From a virus, in the IMG/VR virus record IMGVR_UViG_3300025122_000016, positions 1 to 59,518 of that record: a stretch of 59,518 bases of DNA; one strand, written 5' to 3'. Of this stretch, positions 1-5,359 are shown piece after piece (the first letter of the stretch is position 1; the number at the start of each line of letters is the position of its first letter). The notes below the pieces were generated by a model, which saw only the letters and a list, made by a program, of their open reading frames with translations, was not told where the DNA came from and did no database searches. The position numbers were made by a program, and so were the translations under genes.

Positions 1-145
1 TCCAGCATCGACTAACAGCTTATGTAGTCGGATAACCTCAAGTCTGACTTGCGGATCGGTAATCTGCAATTTTGACTCTGCCGGATGGGAATCAACAGCA
101 TCGTTGGCGCGTTTCAAGATTTTGAGAAGTAACCACGTCGGAACC
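1..145. repeat. Terminal direct repeat, left copy
   Basis: These 145 bases recur at the right end of the window with one mismatch (C at 19 against T at 59392). This is the signature of a circular or circularly permuted genome opened at an arbitrary point by assembly. The window is then one complete genome plus 145 repeated bases. The mismatch changes a Lys codon AAG to AAA in the reverse-strand gene crossing the join, so it is silent. Confidence 0.93.
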
Positions 146-528
146 TTGGTTTCTTTAGCATAATCGTACCATCTGCTACCATCGGCCCAGTAGTGGTCAA
201 CACTTATCTCAAACTTGCCATCGACCTCTTTCCCGACGATCTCACCGTCCCATGACACATTCTTACCAAACGCCTTTTTATTGACGTTCCAGACCACACC
301 GAAGGATGCCTCAACATATTGCACCATGCGAGCGGTGTCTACTCCCTTCGGGCAATCCTTCACAATGTCAGTAAAAAGTGTGGCATTGAAGTGGTTGGCG
401 TAATGCTGGCCAGCAGAGACGAGCAGTTGGTGATACAGATCACGCATCGTTTTAGCTTTTGCGTGGACTGCTTTAATCTGCTTGGGAAGGTCGGCTTCTG
501 CAATGATTGATTTGATTGATGTGCTCAT
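1..528 (-). CDS. Unknown 185-residue protein crossing the circular join (N-terminal part)
   Basis: A reverse-strand gene that is cut by the window edge. The ATG at 526-528 follows a TGAGGAA ribosome site. Translation starts MSTSIKSIIAEADLPKQ and stays open to base 1. The frame continues without a break from 59373 to a TGA at 59344, giving 185 residues on the closed circle. The N-terminal third looks helical, and the middle has aromatic and charged residues. No signal peptide, membrane segment or metal motif is visible. I do not recognise the family. It is the last gene of the reverse-strand unit upstream of the divergent region, preceded by a roughly 500-base leader if the promoter near 1058 is used. 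Its richer G+C matches the adjoining small-gene cluster. Confidence 0.85.
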   Translation of the reverse strand, partial: MSTSIKSIIAEADLPKQIKAVHAKAKTMRDLYHQLLVSAGQHYANHFNATLFTDIVKDCPKGVDTARMVQYVEASFGVVWNVNKKAFGKNVSWDGEIVGKEVDGKFEISVDHYWADGSRWYDYAKETKVPTWLLLKILKRANDAVDSHPAESKLQITDPQVRLEVIRLHKLLVDAG

Positions 529-570
529 AATAAATATTCCTCATGAGATTACGGATCACCGGAATTGGTA

Positions 571-586
571 ATCCCTCAATCAACCT
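571..586 (-). repeat. 16-bp inverted repeat, copy upstream of the edge gene
   Basis: Reads AGGTTGATTGAGGGAT on the reverse strand, 43 bases upstream of the ATG of the 185-residue gene. The same 16 bases occur on the forward strand at 59300-59315, just past that gene. On the circle the two copies flank the gene as inverted repeats about 660 bases apart, end to end. Here the copy runs into an imperfect stem (GGATTAC with GTAATC) close to the ribosome site. Confidence 0.75.
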
Positions 587-643
587 ACAGGTTCTGGTGT
601 TTACAACTTTGCAATGTATCCGGCGCCTACCGCCCGAGAAGGG

Positions 644-681
644 CCGCGCTCAGTGCGCGGTGTCGCGTGGGACGCGATCGC
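644..681. other. Two adjacent GC-rich hairpins
   Basis: CCGCGC (644-649) pairs with GCGCGG (655-660) around a 5-base loop. TCGCGT (663-668) pairs with ACGCGA (672-677) around GGG. The second overlaps the palindrome GCGATCGC (674-681). If the promoter near 1058 is used, both would lie in the long leader of the edge gene. A role in RNA structure or at an origin cannot be separated by reading. Confidence 0.6.
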
Positions 682-1019
682 TTACAACCCCATGTCAGCC
701 TATCGGCCTACCGTATCAAGGAATCTGCGGTGTAGCCCGCTTTCACCTACACCATCTTCAAACTACCAGTGGAGTCTGAATCAATCGGTGCAACTCTGGT
801 TCGATCCAATCACCATTACGCCATCTCAAGCGCGTTGGCCTACCACATTATTCACACTTGCCAAGCCCCGATACTCAAGTCACTTTCGATCATATCGCTA
901 CGGGAGTCAGATGCTACGTTGTGGTAGCGGATTATCCGGCGCCCTACCCGCTGTTCTTTAACGTCTGCTCGGCATGCACTAGCAAGACGTACATCCTTGC
1001 GACACCTTATTGTGCCGCT

Positions 1020-1062
1020 TGTTGGGCCTCGAATTGACAACCCAACACCCACATTATACATA
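1020..1062 (+). promoter_or_regulatory. Possible forward promoter inside a 7-bp dyad
   Basis: TTGACA, a perfect -35 box, lies at 1034-1039. It is followed by TATACA at 1055-1060 (15-base spacer) or TACATA at 1057-1062 (17-base spacer). The -35 box sits in the loop of the dyad TGTTGGG (1020-1026) / CCCAACA (1041-1047), which would suit an operator. Transcription would run rightward through the C/G tracts towards the late genes. Spacing is imperfect, so this is tentative. Confidence 0.4.
1053..1062 (-). promoter_or_regulatory. Possible reverse-strand -10 region
   Basis: The reverse strand reads TATGTATAAT: a perfect TATAAT box next to a TG. No good -35 box lies 16-18 bases upstream. A transcript from here would have a leader of about 520 bases before the gene starting at 528. 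It resembles the TATGCTATAAT sites at 1294-1304 and 52128-52138. Confidence 0.4.
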
Positions 1063-1117
1063 ATCCGCACAATGTTTTCTTTATTTAAGGTTTTGAGATC
1101 AATGGTTTACAAAAGGA

Positions 1118-1220
1118 ACCCCTAATCCGCAGGCGGGGGTGTCCGACTTTCCGACGCAGCGGTTGCCCACCCCCATACATACATTAAAAAACTCACACGC
1201 ACACACTAAGGGGGCGTTTT
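1118..1220 (+). promoter_or_regulatory. Attenuator-like set of alternating C and G tracts
   Basis: Four tracts can pair in exclusive ways: ACCCC (1118-1122), GGGGGTG (1135-1141), CACCCCC (1168-1174) and GGGGG (1210-1214). The last is followed by CGTTTT. Tracts 2 and 3 are exact 7-base complements. Pairing 1 with 2 would free 3 to pair with 4, next to a short T-run. This is the geometry of a leader attenuator for rightward transcription. Loop sizes of 26-35 bases weaken the case, and no leader peptide was found. Confidence 0.35.
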
Positions 1221-1293
1221 ATGCAGGATTTTATGTGGCTTTGCTTAAAATTTTACATAAAATAATCTGAAGTGCGCCAGTTGGTACCCCTAA

Positions 1294-1304
1294 TATGCTA
1301 TAAT
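1294..1304 (+). promoter_or_regulatory. Extended -10 promoter TATGCTATAAT
   Basis: TATAAT at 1299-1304 preceded by TGC makes a perfect extended -10 element, which can work without a -35 box; none is seen at 16-18 bases upstream. The ATG at 1311 is seven bases after the box, where RNA would normally start, so the first mRNA may be leaderless. The same 11 bases recur on the reverse strand at 52128-52138. Confidence 0.65.
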
Positions 1305-1310
1305 ATAGGT

Positions 1311-1502
1311 ATGGGGAAGCGTAATATAGCAAGAATCAAGACTAAACCTAGGTCAAAGATTGATGTACCTGATATAGAGTATCTGGCAATGCCTGATTGG
1401 ATGGTTGATAAGGAGGGGACTGGTACCCATACTTCCATATATGAAGATTCTTTAGATGGTACTACTTGGTATGATGAACGTATCGAGACTGCACGGGGTT
1501 AA
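1311..1502 (+). CDS. Small unknown protein, first gene of the late unit
   Basis: A 63-residue protein starting MGKRNIARIK, with a basic N-terminus and an acidic, Tyr/Trp-containing C-terminal half. The ATG at 1311 has no Shine-Dalgarno site and falls at the expected start of transcription from the -10 box at 1299-1304. A GTG at 1272 would extend the frame by 13 residues, but it lies upstream of that -10 box. No family recognised. The gene heads the forward unit, just before the basic microprotein and peptide deformylase. Confidence 0.55.
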   Translation: MGKRNIARIKTKPRSKIDVPDIEYLAMPDWMVDKEGTGTHTSIYEDSLDGTTWYDERIETARG

Positions 1503-1542
1503 GTTGTTGAATTTCATGGTAAATTTTTTTTGGGAGTAAAAA

Positions 1543-1710
1543 ATGGCAGTAAAAAAGAAAAAACAGGGTTATAATGATAGACTTGACGAGAGACTTGGCA
1601 TGACCCGTGGGAAACAGGGCGACAAAAAAATGTCTTCAGCTGGCCGTCGTGCTGTTTCTAAAGGGGCCCGAAAGAAGAAAGGGTCCTATGGCTTTAAGAA
1701 AGTCAAGTAG
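1543..1710 (+). CDS. Lys/Arg-rich 55-residue microprotein
   Basis: Starts at ATG 1543 after a GGGAG site, beginning MAVKKKKQGYNDRLDERLG. About a third of its residues are Lys or Arg, mostly clustered at the two ends, so it should bind nucleic acid or pack with DNA. Its last 23 bases overlap the start of the deformylase gene in another frame, and its Lys/Arg codons supply that gene's ribosome site. Similar short basic proteins follow at 2851, 3916 and 7024. Small basic proteins of this type are common and uncharacterised in aquatic phages. Confidence 0.7.
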   Translation: MAVKKKKQGYNDRLDERLGMTRGKQGDKKMSSAGRRAVSKGARKKKGSYGFKKVK

Positions 1711-2191
1711 TTCTGCTGCGGATTATCCTTCCAGTTCAACGAATCCTGAACTTCCTATACTTGCCTTCCCTGATCCTAGATTAAGGAAGAAGGGTAAGGA
1801 TGTAAAGAAGGTTACGGATTCTGAGACAAACCTTGCAAGACGGATGGCTTATACAATGTATAGCAATGAAGGTATCGGCCTTGCTGCTACTCAGGTGAAT
1901 TTTCAAAAAAATATAATTGTAATGGACACCTCTGAAGAGAGGGATGATCTATACGTAATGATAAATCCTGAGATAGTGGCAAGGTCTGGTACCGCAAGAA
2001 CAAGTGAAGCCTGTTTGTCAGTGCCCGGGTTACGTGCTTTAGTAAACAGGTCTGAGGATATAATAGTAAAGTATACTGATTTGTCTGGTGTAGAGATAGA
2101 AGAAAATTTTAACGATATGCAATCTTACTGCGTACAGCATGAGATAGATCACCTCAATGGTAAAATATTAATTGATCATATAGCTAACTAA
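1688..2191 (+). CDS. def: Peptide deformylase
   Basis: A 167-residue enzyme that removes the formyl group from the initiator Met of new proteins at the ribosome. The three family motifs are present: GIGLAATQV at residues 62-70, EACLS at 107-111 with the metal ligand Cys109, and HEIDH with ligands His151 and His155 and catalytic Glu152. Motif II has Ala where bacterial enzymes usually have Gly (EGCLS). The protein stops shortly after motif III, without the long C-terminal helix of E. coli Def, as in other phage versions. The ATG at 1688 follows an AAAGGG site; a longer in-frame start at 1607 has no ribosome site and overlaps the previous gene more. The stop codon shares one base with the next start. 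In cyanophages the enzyme is thought to help mature heavily made host or phage proteins; the role here is inferred. Confidence 0.95.
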   Translation: MALRKSSSSAADYPSSSTNPELPILAFPDPRLRKKGKDVKKVTDSETNLARRMAYTMYSNEGIGLAATQVNFQKNIIVMDTSEERDDLYVMINPEIVARSGTARTSEACLSVPGLRALVNRSEDIIVKYTDLSGVEIEENFNDMQSYCVQHEIDHLNGKILIDHIAN

Positions 2192-2646
2192 TGAGCAAAA
2201 TAAGAAAGAGACAAGGTAGTGTTGTTCACTCCTCAGTGTGGGATAAAAACAACAAAGAAGAAGTTACGAAGATGTTTCATGAGGGAGCATCTATAGTTGA
2301 GGTGTGTAAGTTCTTAGGTATAAATAAATCCACATGGTACAGGTGGTTAAAGGACCCTAGGAAAAAAGATTTTCAAGATTCGGCGGAATTAGGTTTGGAG
2401 GCTTCCGAAGCTTACTGGGTAAGAATGGGGCGAGAGAATATTGAGAATAAAAGTTTCAATACAGCGCTGTATTCTTTCCTTATGGTTAATAAGTTTAATT
2501 ACAGGTCTGCTTACTCCAAACAGGAAAAGGATGTTAAGGAAGTAAAAGAACATAAGATAGAGGTCAAGAAGTCTGTAGACGTTGATTCTATTCTAGGCAA
2601 GCTAGAAGCAGCTATTCTAGTTGAGAGCAAGGAGCAAATACATTAA
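2191..2646 (+). CDS. terS: Terminase small subunit
   Basis: A 151-residue DNA-recognition subunit of the packaging motor. Residues about 31-55 form a helix-turn-helix (G-A-S-I-V-E-V-C-K-F-L-G-I-N-K-S-T-W-Y-R-W-L). The segment around residues 76-108 (WVRMGRENIENKSFNTALY) matches the oligomerisation part of small terminases from podoviruses and siphoviruses. A charged Lys/Glu tail follows. It overlaps the deformylase stop by one base and ends one base into the next start, so the genes are translationally coupled. The large subunit is 2.7 kb downstream, separated by small membrane and basic genes. Confidence 0.82.
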   Translation: MSKIRKRQGSVVHSSVWDKNNKEEVTKMFHEGASIVEVCKFLGINKSTWYRWLKDPRKKDFQDSAELGLEASEAYWVRMGRENIENKSFNTALYSFLMVNKFNYRSAYSKQEKDVKEVKEHKIEVKKSVDVDSILGKLEAAILVESKEQIH

Positions 2647-2846
2647 TGAATTTTAGTCATTTAAAAGAGATTGGTGAAAGTTATTTTTCCCATATGTTTT
2701 TTAGTTTTAAGATGTTTGTAATGCTTACAGTTTTATCTTGGGTTGCGCTTGTGCATTCAATCATTCCATTTGCGTTTACTTCATTTGTTTCTAGTAAGCT
2801 TGAAAACTTGAGTGACGCTTTGATTGCCAGAAACGAGGGGGTTTAG
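2646..2846 (+). CDS. Small membrane protein, DUF6356-like
   Basis: A 66-residue protein with one strong hydrophobic segment at about residues 23-50 and the pattern YFSH...LVHSIIPFAF. This resembles the DUF6356 family of short single-span proteins found in bacteria and phages. The start overlaps the stop of the small terminase gene. No enzymatic motif is visible. Its position among membrane genes makes a lysis or membrane role possible but unproven. Confidence 0.7.
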   Translation: MNFSHLKEIGESYFSHMFFSFKMFVMLTVLSWVALVHSIIPFAFTSFVSSKLENLSDALIARNEGV

Positions 2847-2850
2847 TGTA

Positions 2851-2967
2851 ATGCCTAAAGTCGGCACAAAAAAATTCAGCTATACTGATAAGGGTAAGAA
2901 AGCGGCTAAGGCCTACTCCAAGAAAACAGGGAAAAAAGTAAAGAAGGCTTCCCCTAAGAGTTACTAA
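2851..2967 (+). CDS. Basic 38-residue microprotein
   Basis: Begins MPKVGTKKFSYTDKGKKA and ends KKASPKSY, with 13 Lys and little acid. Short proteins with the MPKVG...F.YT.KGKKAAK pattern recur in aquatic phage genomes with no assigned function. The ATG is four bases after the previous stop, with a GAGGGG site. Its stop shares a base with the next ATG. A DNA-condensing or packaging-related role is a guess from charge only. Confidence 0.72.
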   Translation: MPKVGTKKFSYTDKGKKAAKAYSKKTGKKVKKASPKSY

Positions 2968-3341
2968 TGAAGGCCGCGATTATTATTTTATGGGCTTTGT
3001 TTTCTTTCGTTGATGCAAAAGCAGAAAAGCCAACCATATATAGAAATATGGTGACAATCCAAGTGCTGTGTAGTAGTGGTGGCCCTGAATTATTTATGAA
3101 AAAACTTCTTGATGATTATAATGAGAAGCCTGTTCACGCTATGGATCTCAGTTCACAAAGCGGGACGGATATGCAAATGTATATCACTGAGAATAGGAAT
3201 AATCCTAGTAGCACTCTCTTATTACATAATCGAGCGGGAGACAAGACCTGTATCTTCTGGACCGCAGAAGATTATCTAAAGACCATAGAAACAGAAAGTC
3301 TCCCAGCAAAGAAACCAGAGGGGATGAAACTTGAAAGTTGA
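2967..3341 (+). CDS. Exported protein with signal peptide, unknown
   Basis: 124 residues. The N-terminus (MKAAIIILWALFSFVDAKA) is a typical signal peptide with probable cleavage after AKA. The mature part is mixed polar, with two Cys (about residues 35 and 92) that could form a disulphide in the periplasm. No lipobox is present. It lies between two membrane/coiled-coil genes, so it may act in the envelope. No family recognised. Confidence 0.68.
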   Translation: MKAAIIILWALFSFVDAKAEKPTIYRNMVTIQVLCSSGGPELFMKKLLDDYNEKPVHAMDLSSQSGTDMQMYITENRNNPSSTLLLHNRAGDKTCIFWTAEDYLKTIETESLPAKKPEGMKLES

Positions 3342-3633
3342 CCCTAAATTTTTTGGATTCCTATTATTCCTGCTTATCCAGACAGGTAGTGCTATCTGGT
3401 GGGCATCTGATATCTCTGCCGAGGTGGAGCGTTTGGCTGGCATTCAAGGCAGGGCAATACCAGCTCTTGAAGCAGAGGCTAAACAATGCGGCATAGAGAT
3501 ACACAACCTAAAGAAGTTGACAGGGGATCAAGAGAAGGTGGCAGAATCTGTAAAGAACTTGGATGTTATGCTCTACAGATTAGAAACCATTGAGAACATG
3601 TTGGATAAAATCTTAGCGACGAAGGTGAGATAA
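3331..3633 (+). CDS. Single-span membrane protein with coiled coil
   Basis: 100 residues. A hydrophobic segment at about residues 6-25 (FFGFLLFLLIQTGSAIWWA) is followed by a long helical, coiled-coil-like region to the C-terminus. TTG is the likely start, after a GAGGGG site; no ATG is available in frame near the beginning. It overlaps the previous gene by 11 bases. The topology (short inside, one span, outside coiled coil) is that of inner-membrane spanins, but no outer-membrane partner overlaps it, so function stays open. Confidence 0.68.
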   Translation: MKVDPKFFGFLLFLLIQTGSAIWWASDISAEVERLAGIQGRAIPALEAEAKQCGIEIHNLKKLTGDQEKVAESVKNLDVMLYRLETIENMLDKILATKVR

Positions 3634-3911
3634 TGGCTGAGTATACGGGTCCAGAGCGACGGGGTAATGGCGGATGGCACTTATCTAAAAGCCTCAGCGT
3701 TTCTCATTTATTTACCACGGTTGCAATCGCGATTGGGTTCTTTACCTATCTCACAGGTATAGAGCAGGAAACAGTAGTTAATAGAATGGAATTAAAAAGT
3801 CTGTCTGAAAGAATGGACAGAACAGATCAAAGACATTCAGAACAGTTTGTAGAAATAAAAGATATGTTAAAATCCTTAACTGTTAAAATAGACAACTTAA
3901 AGACGAGGTAA
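3633..3911 (+). CDS. Single-span membrane protein with coiled coil, possible holin-like
   Basis: 92 residues: a polar basic N-terminus (GPERRGNGGWHLSK), one membrane segment at about residues 23-42 (LFTTVAIAIGFFTYLTGI), then a charged heptad-like helix to the end. The stop of the previous gene overlaps its ATG by one base. The architecture repeats that of the preceding gene. Such paired proteins are frequent and mostly unassigned in podoviruses and siphoviruses; a holin or spanin-like role is only a hypothesis. Confidence 0.65.
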   Translation: MAEYTGPERRGNGGWHLSKSLSVSHLFTTVAIAIGFFTYLTGIEQETVVNRMELKSLSERMDRTDQRHSEQFVEIKDMLKSLTVKIDNLKTR

Positions 3912-3915
3912 GATA

Positions 3916-4035
3916 ATGCATCCCCAACCTGTTAACGGAACAAGACGAAGGAACAGAACTGCTATGCAAGCCAGATTAAAAGAAAGAGCCAGATCAAGGT
4001 CTAGGTTCTCATTACCAAAGAAAGGCGGTAAATAG
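3916..4035 (+). CDS. Arg-rich 39-residue microprotein
   Basis: MHPQPVNGTRRRNRTAMQAR is followed by RLKER/SRSR-type Arg clusters and a LPKKGGK end. It is strongly basic with almost no acid. The ATG follows an AGGTAAGAT context four bases after the previous stop. It is the third basic microprotein between the small and large terminase genes. A role with packaged DNA is inferred from charge and place only. Confidence 0.62.
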   Translation: MHPQPVNGTRRRNRTAMQARLKERARSRSRFSLPKKGGK

Positions 4036-4037
4036 TC

Positions 4038-4949
4038 ATGTCATTCCAAGATCCAGACGCTGACACAGATCCTTATGGCGCTGGCGAATCAGCAGGAGGT
4101 ACAGATGCTGGTGCTAATGTAAGTGCGACTGGTCCTGCTACTGCTGGAGATACAGACGGCGGTGGTTCAGTATCGACACAGGAGCAAGATCAACGCGATC
4201 CTACTAGAGGCAGAGATGAATCCTATGGCAGGACATCCGAGAGAGATCGCGGAATAGATGCGTATGCAACTGTAGTAGAGGCGCTAGATAATGATGTTTC
4301 AGCTTTGACCAGCAACATCGCAAATGTTGAAACGGACACTCAGGTTGATTCCTTTACCTCTCAGTTTGCTACTCCCGTAACGGAGAAGGATGCCCCGTTT
4401 TATGGAAAATTTGATCCTAAAGATCCCAGACGGTCTTCTTACGACAAAGAAGCTGTTGATTGGTATGATATAATAGCCAAGGAAGAAAAATCCACAGAGG
4501 CAAAAAGAGCCGGCCTTCACACAAGCGCTGCCGCTTTACGTACAGCAAAGAGCTTCCTTGGACCACTTGGTGCTTTTTTTGGCCCTGTGCCTACCAGAGA
4601 TGAGATTGACGCCATGACCCCCAAAGAGGTTAATAAGGCGGTGGATGATATCAACGCTAAGCAACAAGAACAAGAAGCGGAACAGGAAGGGTTATCAACC
4701 GGCGAAGATGATCGTAAAGTAATGCAGGATCGGGTCACTATAAAGAAATTCAGGGACGAGTACGAATGGGCAGAGGGGCTGTCTGATGATGTTGTCTTAG
4801 CTTATGCTAAAGACCCAACCCTGCTCCAGTTAAAACTAGACAATGTAAGGATGTTAGATACGATTGAGGCGGGGCAAGCTAAGCCAGCTTTGACTTCAGG
4901 AGTATCACCAAGACAGGTTATATATAACCCAATGTCTGTTTATGCCTAA
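4038..4949 (+). CDS. Unknown acidic protein, 303 residues
   Basis: The first 70 residues are low-complexity, acidic and rich in Gly/Thr/Ser/Asp. Residues 75-110 are helical (VVEALDNDVSALTSNIANVE). The remainder is mixed, with a Glu/Gln-rich helix around 200-220 (KQQEQEAEQEG). No transmembrane segment or catalytic motif is visible. An acidic disordered head followed by helices suits a virion-associated or assembly protein. The gap that follows (4950-5037) carries direct repeats and a strong ribosome site for the next gene. Confidence 0.7.
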   Translation: MSFQDPDADTDPYGAGESAGGTDAGANVSATGPATAGDTDGGGSVSTQEQDQRDPTRGRDESYGRTSERDRGIDAYATVVEALDNDVSALTSNIANVETDTQVDSFTSQFATPVTEKDAPFYGKFDPKDPRRSSYDKEAVDWYDIIAKEEKSTEAKRAGLHTSAAALRTAKSFLGPLGAFFGPVPTRDEIDAMTPKEVNKAVDDINAKQQEQEAEQEGLSTGEDDRKVMQDRVTIKKFRDEYEWAEGLSDDVVLAYAKDPTLLQLKLDNVRMLDTIEAGQAKPALTSGVSPRQVIYNPMSVYA

Positions 4950-5002
4950 AGGCAGTGGGTAATGCCAGTCTACCCGAAACAAGCATAGTTGTTTTAAATT
5001 AA

Positions 5003-5023
5003 GGTGTACAAACGGTGTATAAC
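5003..5023 (+). promoter_or_regulatory. Tandem GGTGTA direct repeats upstream of 5038
   Basis: GGTGTACAAAC (5003-5013) is followed at once by GGTGTATAAC (5014-5023) in an 88-base gap. TTGTTT lies at 4989-4994 and TATAAC at 5018-5023, but the spacing is too long for a standard promoter. The repeats could bind a regulator. A strong AAAGGAG site follows for the ATG at 5038. Confidence 0.35.
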
Positions 5024-5037
5024 AAAGGAGTGATATT

Positions 5038-5337
5038 ATGTCAATTAGATTAGTAAGCAGTCAAGCAAGGGCAATGGACAGGATGTTCGAAAGAATGATG
5101 GGATTTACTGGGCAAGCCAATCCATTAACTATGATAGATAATGTATTTGATAGATTTGAGAGGTTTAGTAGAGAAGCATCTCTCCCGGCTGACGGCGCAG
5201 AATTTACATTATATGAGATGGTTCCGACCACTTACAGGGCTGAGAGGCAATCCGATGGATCTGTCCTCTTCAAGGTTGTAACCAAAGATAAGGAAGAGGA
5301 AGATGCCGATACAGCGGTGCAAGCTGAAAAACGGTAG
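5038..5337 (+). CDS. Unknown 99-residue protein
   Basis: Begins MSIRLVSSQARAMDRMFERMM after the best ribosome site of the region (AAAGGAG, 7-base spacing), so it is probably well expressed. The first half is helical and Arg/Met/Phe-rich; the C-terminal 20 residues are acidic (KDKEEEDADT). No family recognised. It lies 22 bases upstream of the large terminase. Confidence 0.72.
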   Translation: MSIRLVSSQARAMDRMFERMMGFTGQANPLTMIDNVFDRFERFSREASLPADGAEFTLYEMVPTTYRAERQSDGSVLFKVVTKDKEEEDADTAVQAEKR

Positions 5338-5359
5338 ACAAGGGTGGACAGAAGGGTAA

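Larger units (their letters stand above)
529..1310. other. Divergent non-coding region between the two transcription units
   Basis: About 780 bases with no convincing gene on either strand; the short open frames here lack ribosome sites and recognisable protein composition. It is G+C-rich from about 600 to 1050 (35 of 60 bases at 661-720) and AT-rich from about 1200. It holds two adjacent strong hairpins (644-677), four spaced copies of GCC(C)TACC (625, 706, 838, 941), a 7-base dyad around a TTGACA box (1020-1047), -10-like boxes facing both ways and a set of mutually exclusive C/G tracts (1118-1216). It sits where transcription diverges, so it is the natural place for control signals and possibly a replication origin. 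The origin idea is inference. Confidence 0.7.

Noticed and set aside
674-681. GCGATCGC, the HIP1 palindrome of cyanobacteria
   Set aside because: I found only this copy of the octamer, overlapping a hairpin; it does not support a cyanobacterial host.
798-807. GGTTCGATCC, resembling a tRNA T-loop
   Set aside because: The flanking bases do not pair as a T-stem and no acceptor or anticodon arm can be drawn around it on either strand.
614-961. Forward frame of 115 codons, and the reverse frame at 852-1070, in the divergent region
   Set aside because: No ribosome site, unusual Pro/Ser/Arg composition and hairpins inside; composition suggests non-coding DNA.
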